From Hyphomicrobiales bacterium (GTDB lineage Bacteria > Pseudomonadota > Alphaproteobacteria > Rhizobiales > Aestuariivirgaceae), in assembly GCA_026996935.1 (NCBI GenBank), contig JALWJW010000094.1, positions 1 through 6,188 of the forward strand: a stretch of 6,188 bases of DNA, written 5' to 3'. How positions within the stretch are numbered: the stretch's first letter is position 1; the number at the start of each line of letters is the position of its first letter. Both the position numbers and the translations under genes were made by a program. Of the stretch, positions 5,426-6,188 are shown piece after piece. The notes under the pieces are model-generated. The model made no database searches. It had not been told where the DNA came from and was given only the letters and a program-made list of their open reading frames with translations.

Positions 5426-6188
5426 TTGAAAGCAAAAACAATCACAAAAATAGAAACCATCAGAAAAAACAATCTGCTCGTTGATATATATTTTCGTTTC
5501 TATGAAGACGACGGTTTTCCACTGGCGGGCAATATTGCGTTTTCTTCGCTTTTGGCTTTATTCCCGTTTTTGATATTTCTCACTTCAATTGGCGGCTTTG
5601 TTGGCAACGAGCAATTGGCCCAAACCGTCATTGATTATTTATTATCCGTTGCCCCGCCCGATTTGGTCAAACCCTTCACTGACGATATTCATTCCATCCT
5701 CACCGTGCCTGATCGCTCGGTGCTGGCCATCTCAATTGCCGTCACGCTTTACAGCGCCCAAAGCGGGGTGGAAAGCATACGCACAGGCTTAAATCGGGCG
5801 TATGGATATGCCGAAACACGGTTTTTTCTATTCAGGTTTTTACAAAACATTGTCTTTGTTATTGGCGGCACCTTTGTTCTGCTCACCCTTTCATTTCTCA
5901 TTATTTTTGGACCACTTTGGTGGGCAAAAGCTGCAAGCTGGATCCACTGGCTGGATAATTTCACCTCATGGTTTCATCTGTTGCGCTACCCCATCGGCTT
6001 AGGACTGATGTTTATCGCGCTGGTGATCGGGCATAAATTCCTACCCGTAAAACGACACAAAATGAAAGAAATTTTACCTGGCATCATGACCACCATGTTG
6101 CTGTGGTTGCTCGCCGCCTGGACATATGCCGATTACATCACCCACTTCTCACGCATTCAGGTGATGTATGCAGGTCTGGGCAACGTCA
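5426..6188 (+). CDS. YihY/BrkB-family (UPF0761) inner-membrane protein, 3' end cut by window edge
   Basis: The frame is open from the stop at 5396-5398 to the right edge; from TTG at 5426 it gives 254 residues. The sequence matches the YihY/virulence factor BrkB family: DDGFPLAGNIAFSSLLALFP (28-47), QTVIDYLLSVAPPDLVKPF (66-84), LYSAQSGVESIRTGLNRAYG (108-127) and the start of the conserved YAGLGNV stretch (248-254). Hydrophobic segments lie at about 38-60, 97-113, 141-162, 188-207 and 219-239. The family is often mis-named ribonuclease BN; its role is not well settled, and I assign none. The C-terminal part, probably with a last membrane helix and tail, is beyond the edge. TTG 5426 is the only usual start codon upstream of the conserved part, but it lacks a Shine-Dalgarno site, so the N-terminus is less sure than the family. 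Confidence 0.82.
   Translation, partial: MKAKTITKIETIRKNNLLVDIYFRFYEDDGFPLAGNIAFSSLLALFPFLIFLTSIGGFVGNEQLAQTVIDYLLSVAPPDLVKPFTDDIHSILTVPDRSVLAISIAVTLYSAQSGVESIRTGLNRAYGYAETRFFLFRFLQNIVFVIGGTFVLLTLSFLIIFGPLWWAKAASWIHWLDNFTSWFHLLRYPIGLGLMFIALVIGHKFLPVKRHKMKEILPGIMTTMLLWLLAAWTYADYITHFSRIQVMYAGLGNV

Noticed and set aside
5589..6002. Open frames of 66-71 codons on both strands near the right end
   Set aside because: They overlap the YihY/BrkB frame, which has clear family motifs from end to end.

Overview
The window looks like chromosomal DNA of an alphaproteobacterium with moderate GC. The clues are a DUF1013/TrcR-type protein (a family characteristic of Alphaproteobacteria), a YihY/BrkB-type membrane protein, and very few GANTC sites (4 seen by eye; about 24 expected for random sequence of even base composition), which fits a genome methylated by CcrM. 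I cannot name a genus; a marine Hyphomicrobiales-like organism is only a guess. No RNA gene, IS element, CRISPR array or phage gene was seen.

Layout, left to right: (1) a minus-strand TrcR-family regulator (1-513) whose 3' end lies beyond the left edge; (2) a 364-bp AT-rich divergent intergenic region (514-877) with a promoter candidate for the regulator, a perfect 17-bp palindrome, two GANTC sites, a tandem repeat, a second dyad and a possible promoter for the rightward operon; (3) a two-gene rightward operon: a choline-kinase/APH-like phosphotransferase (878-1813, TTG start) overlapping by ATGA an 821-residue FAD-dependent, GcvT-fused dehydrogenase of the dimethylglycine/sarcosine dehydrogenase family (1810-4275); (4) a 67-bp convergent gap with a long hairpin that runs into the next gene; (5) a minus-strand EamA/DMT transporter (4343-5263); (6) a 162-bp divergent intergenic region (5264-5425) with an outward-facing 9-bp inverted repeat, one arm of which overlaps the candidate transporter -35; (7) a rightward YihY/BrkB-family membrane protein (5426-6188), cut by the right edge.

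Functionally, the centre is the kinase-dehydrogenase pair. The dehydrogenase is predicted to demethylate an N-methylated amine or amino acid, passing electrons to FAD and the one-carbon unit to tetrahydrofolate. Its translational coupling to a small-molecule kinase suggests the two act on one methylated-amine pathway, but the substrate cannot be read from sequence. The transporter is next door but convergent, so a role in that pathway is speculative. The flanking regulator and YihY-type genes look like ordinary chromosomal housekeeping genes. I found no convincing undescribed defence or mobile system; the best leads are the kinase-dehydrogenase pairing and the palindromic and GANTC sites in the two divergent promoters.
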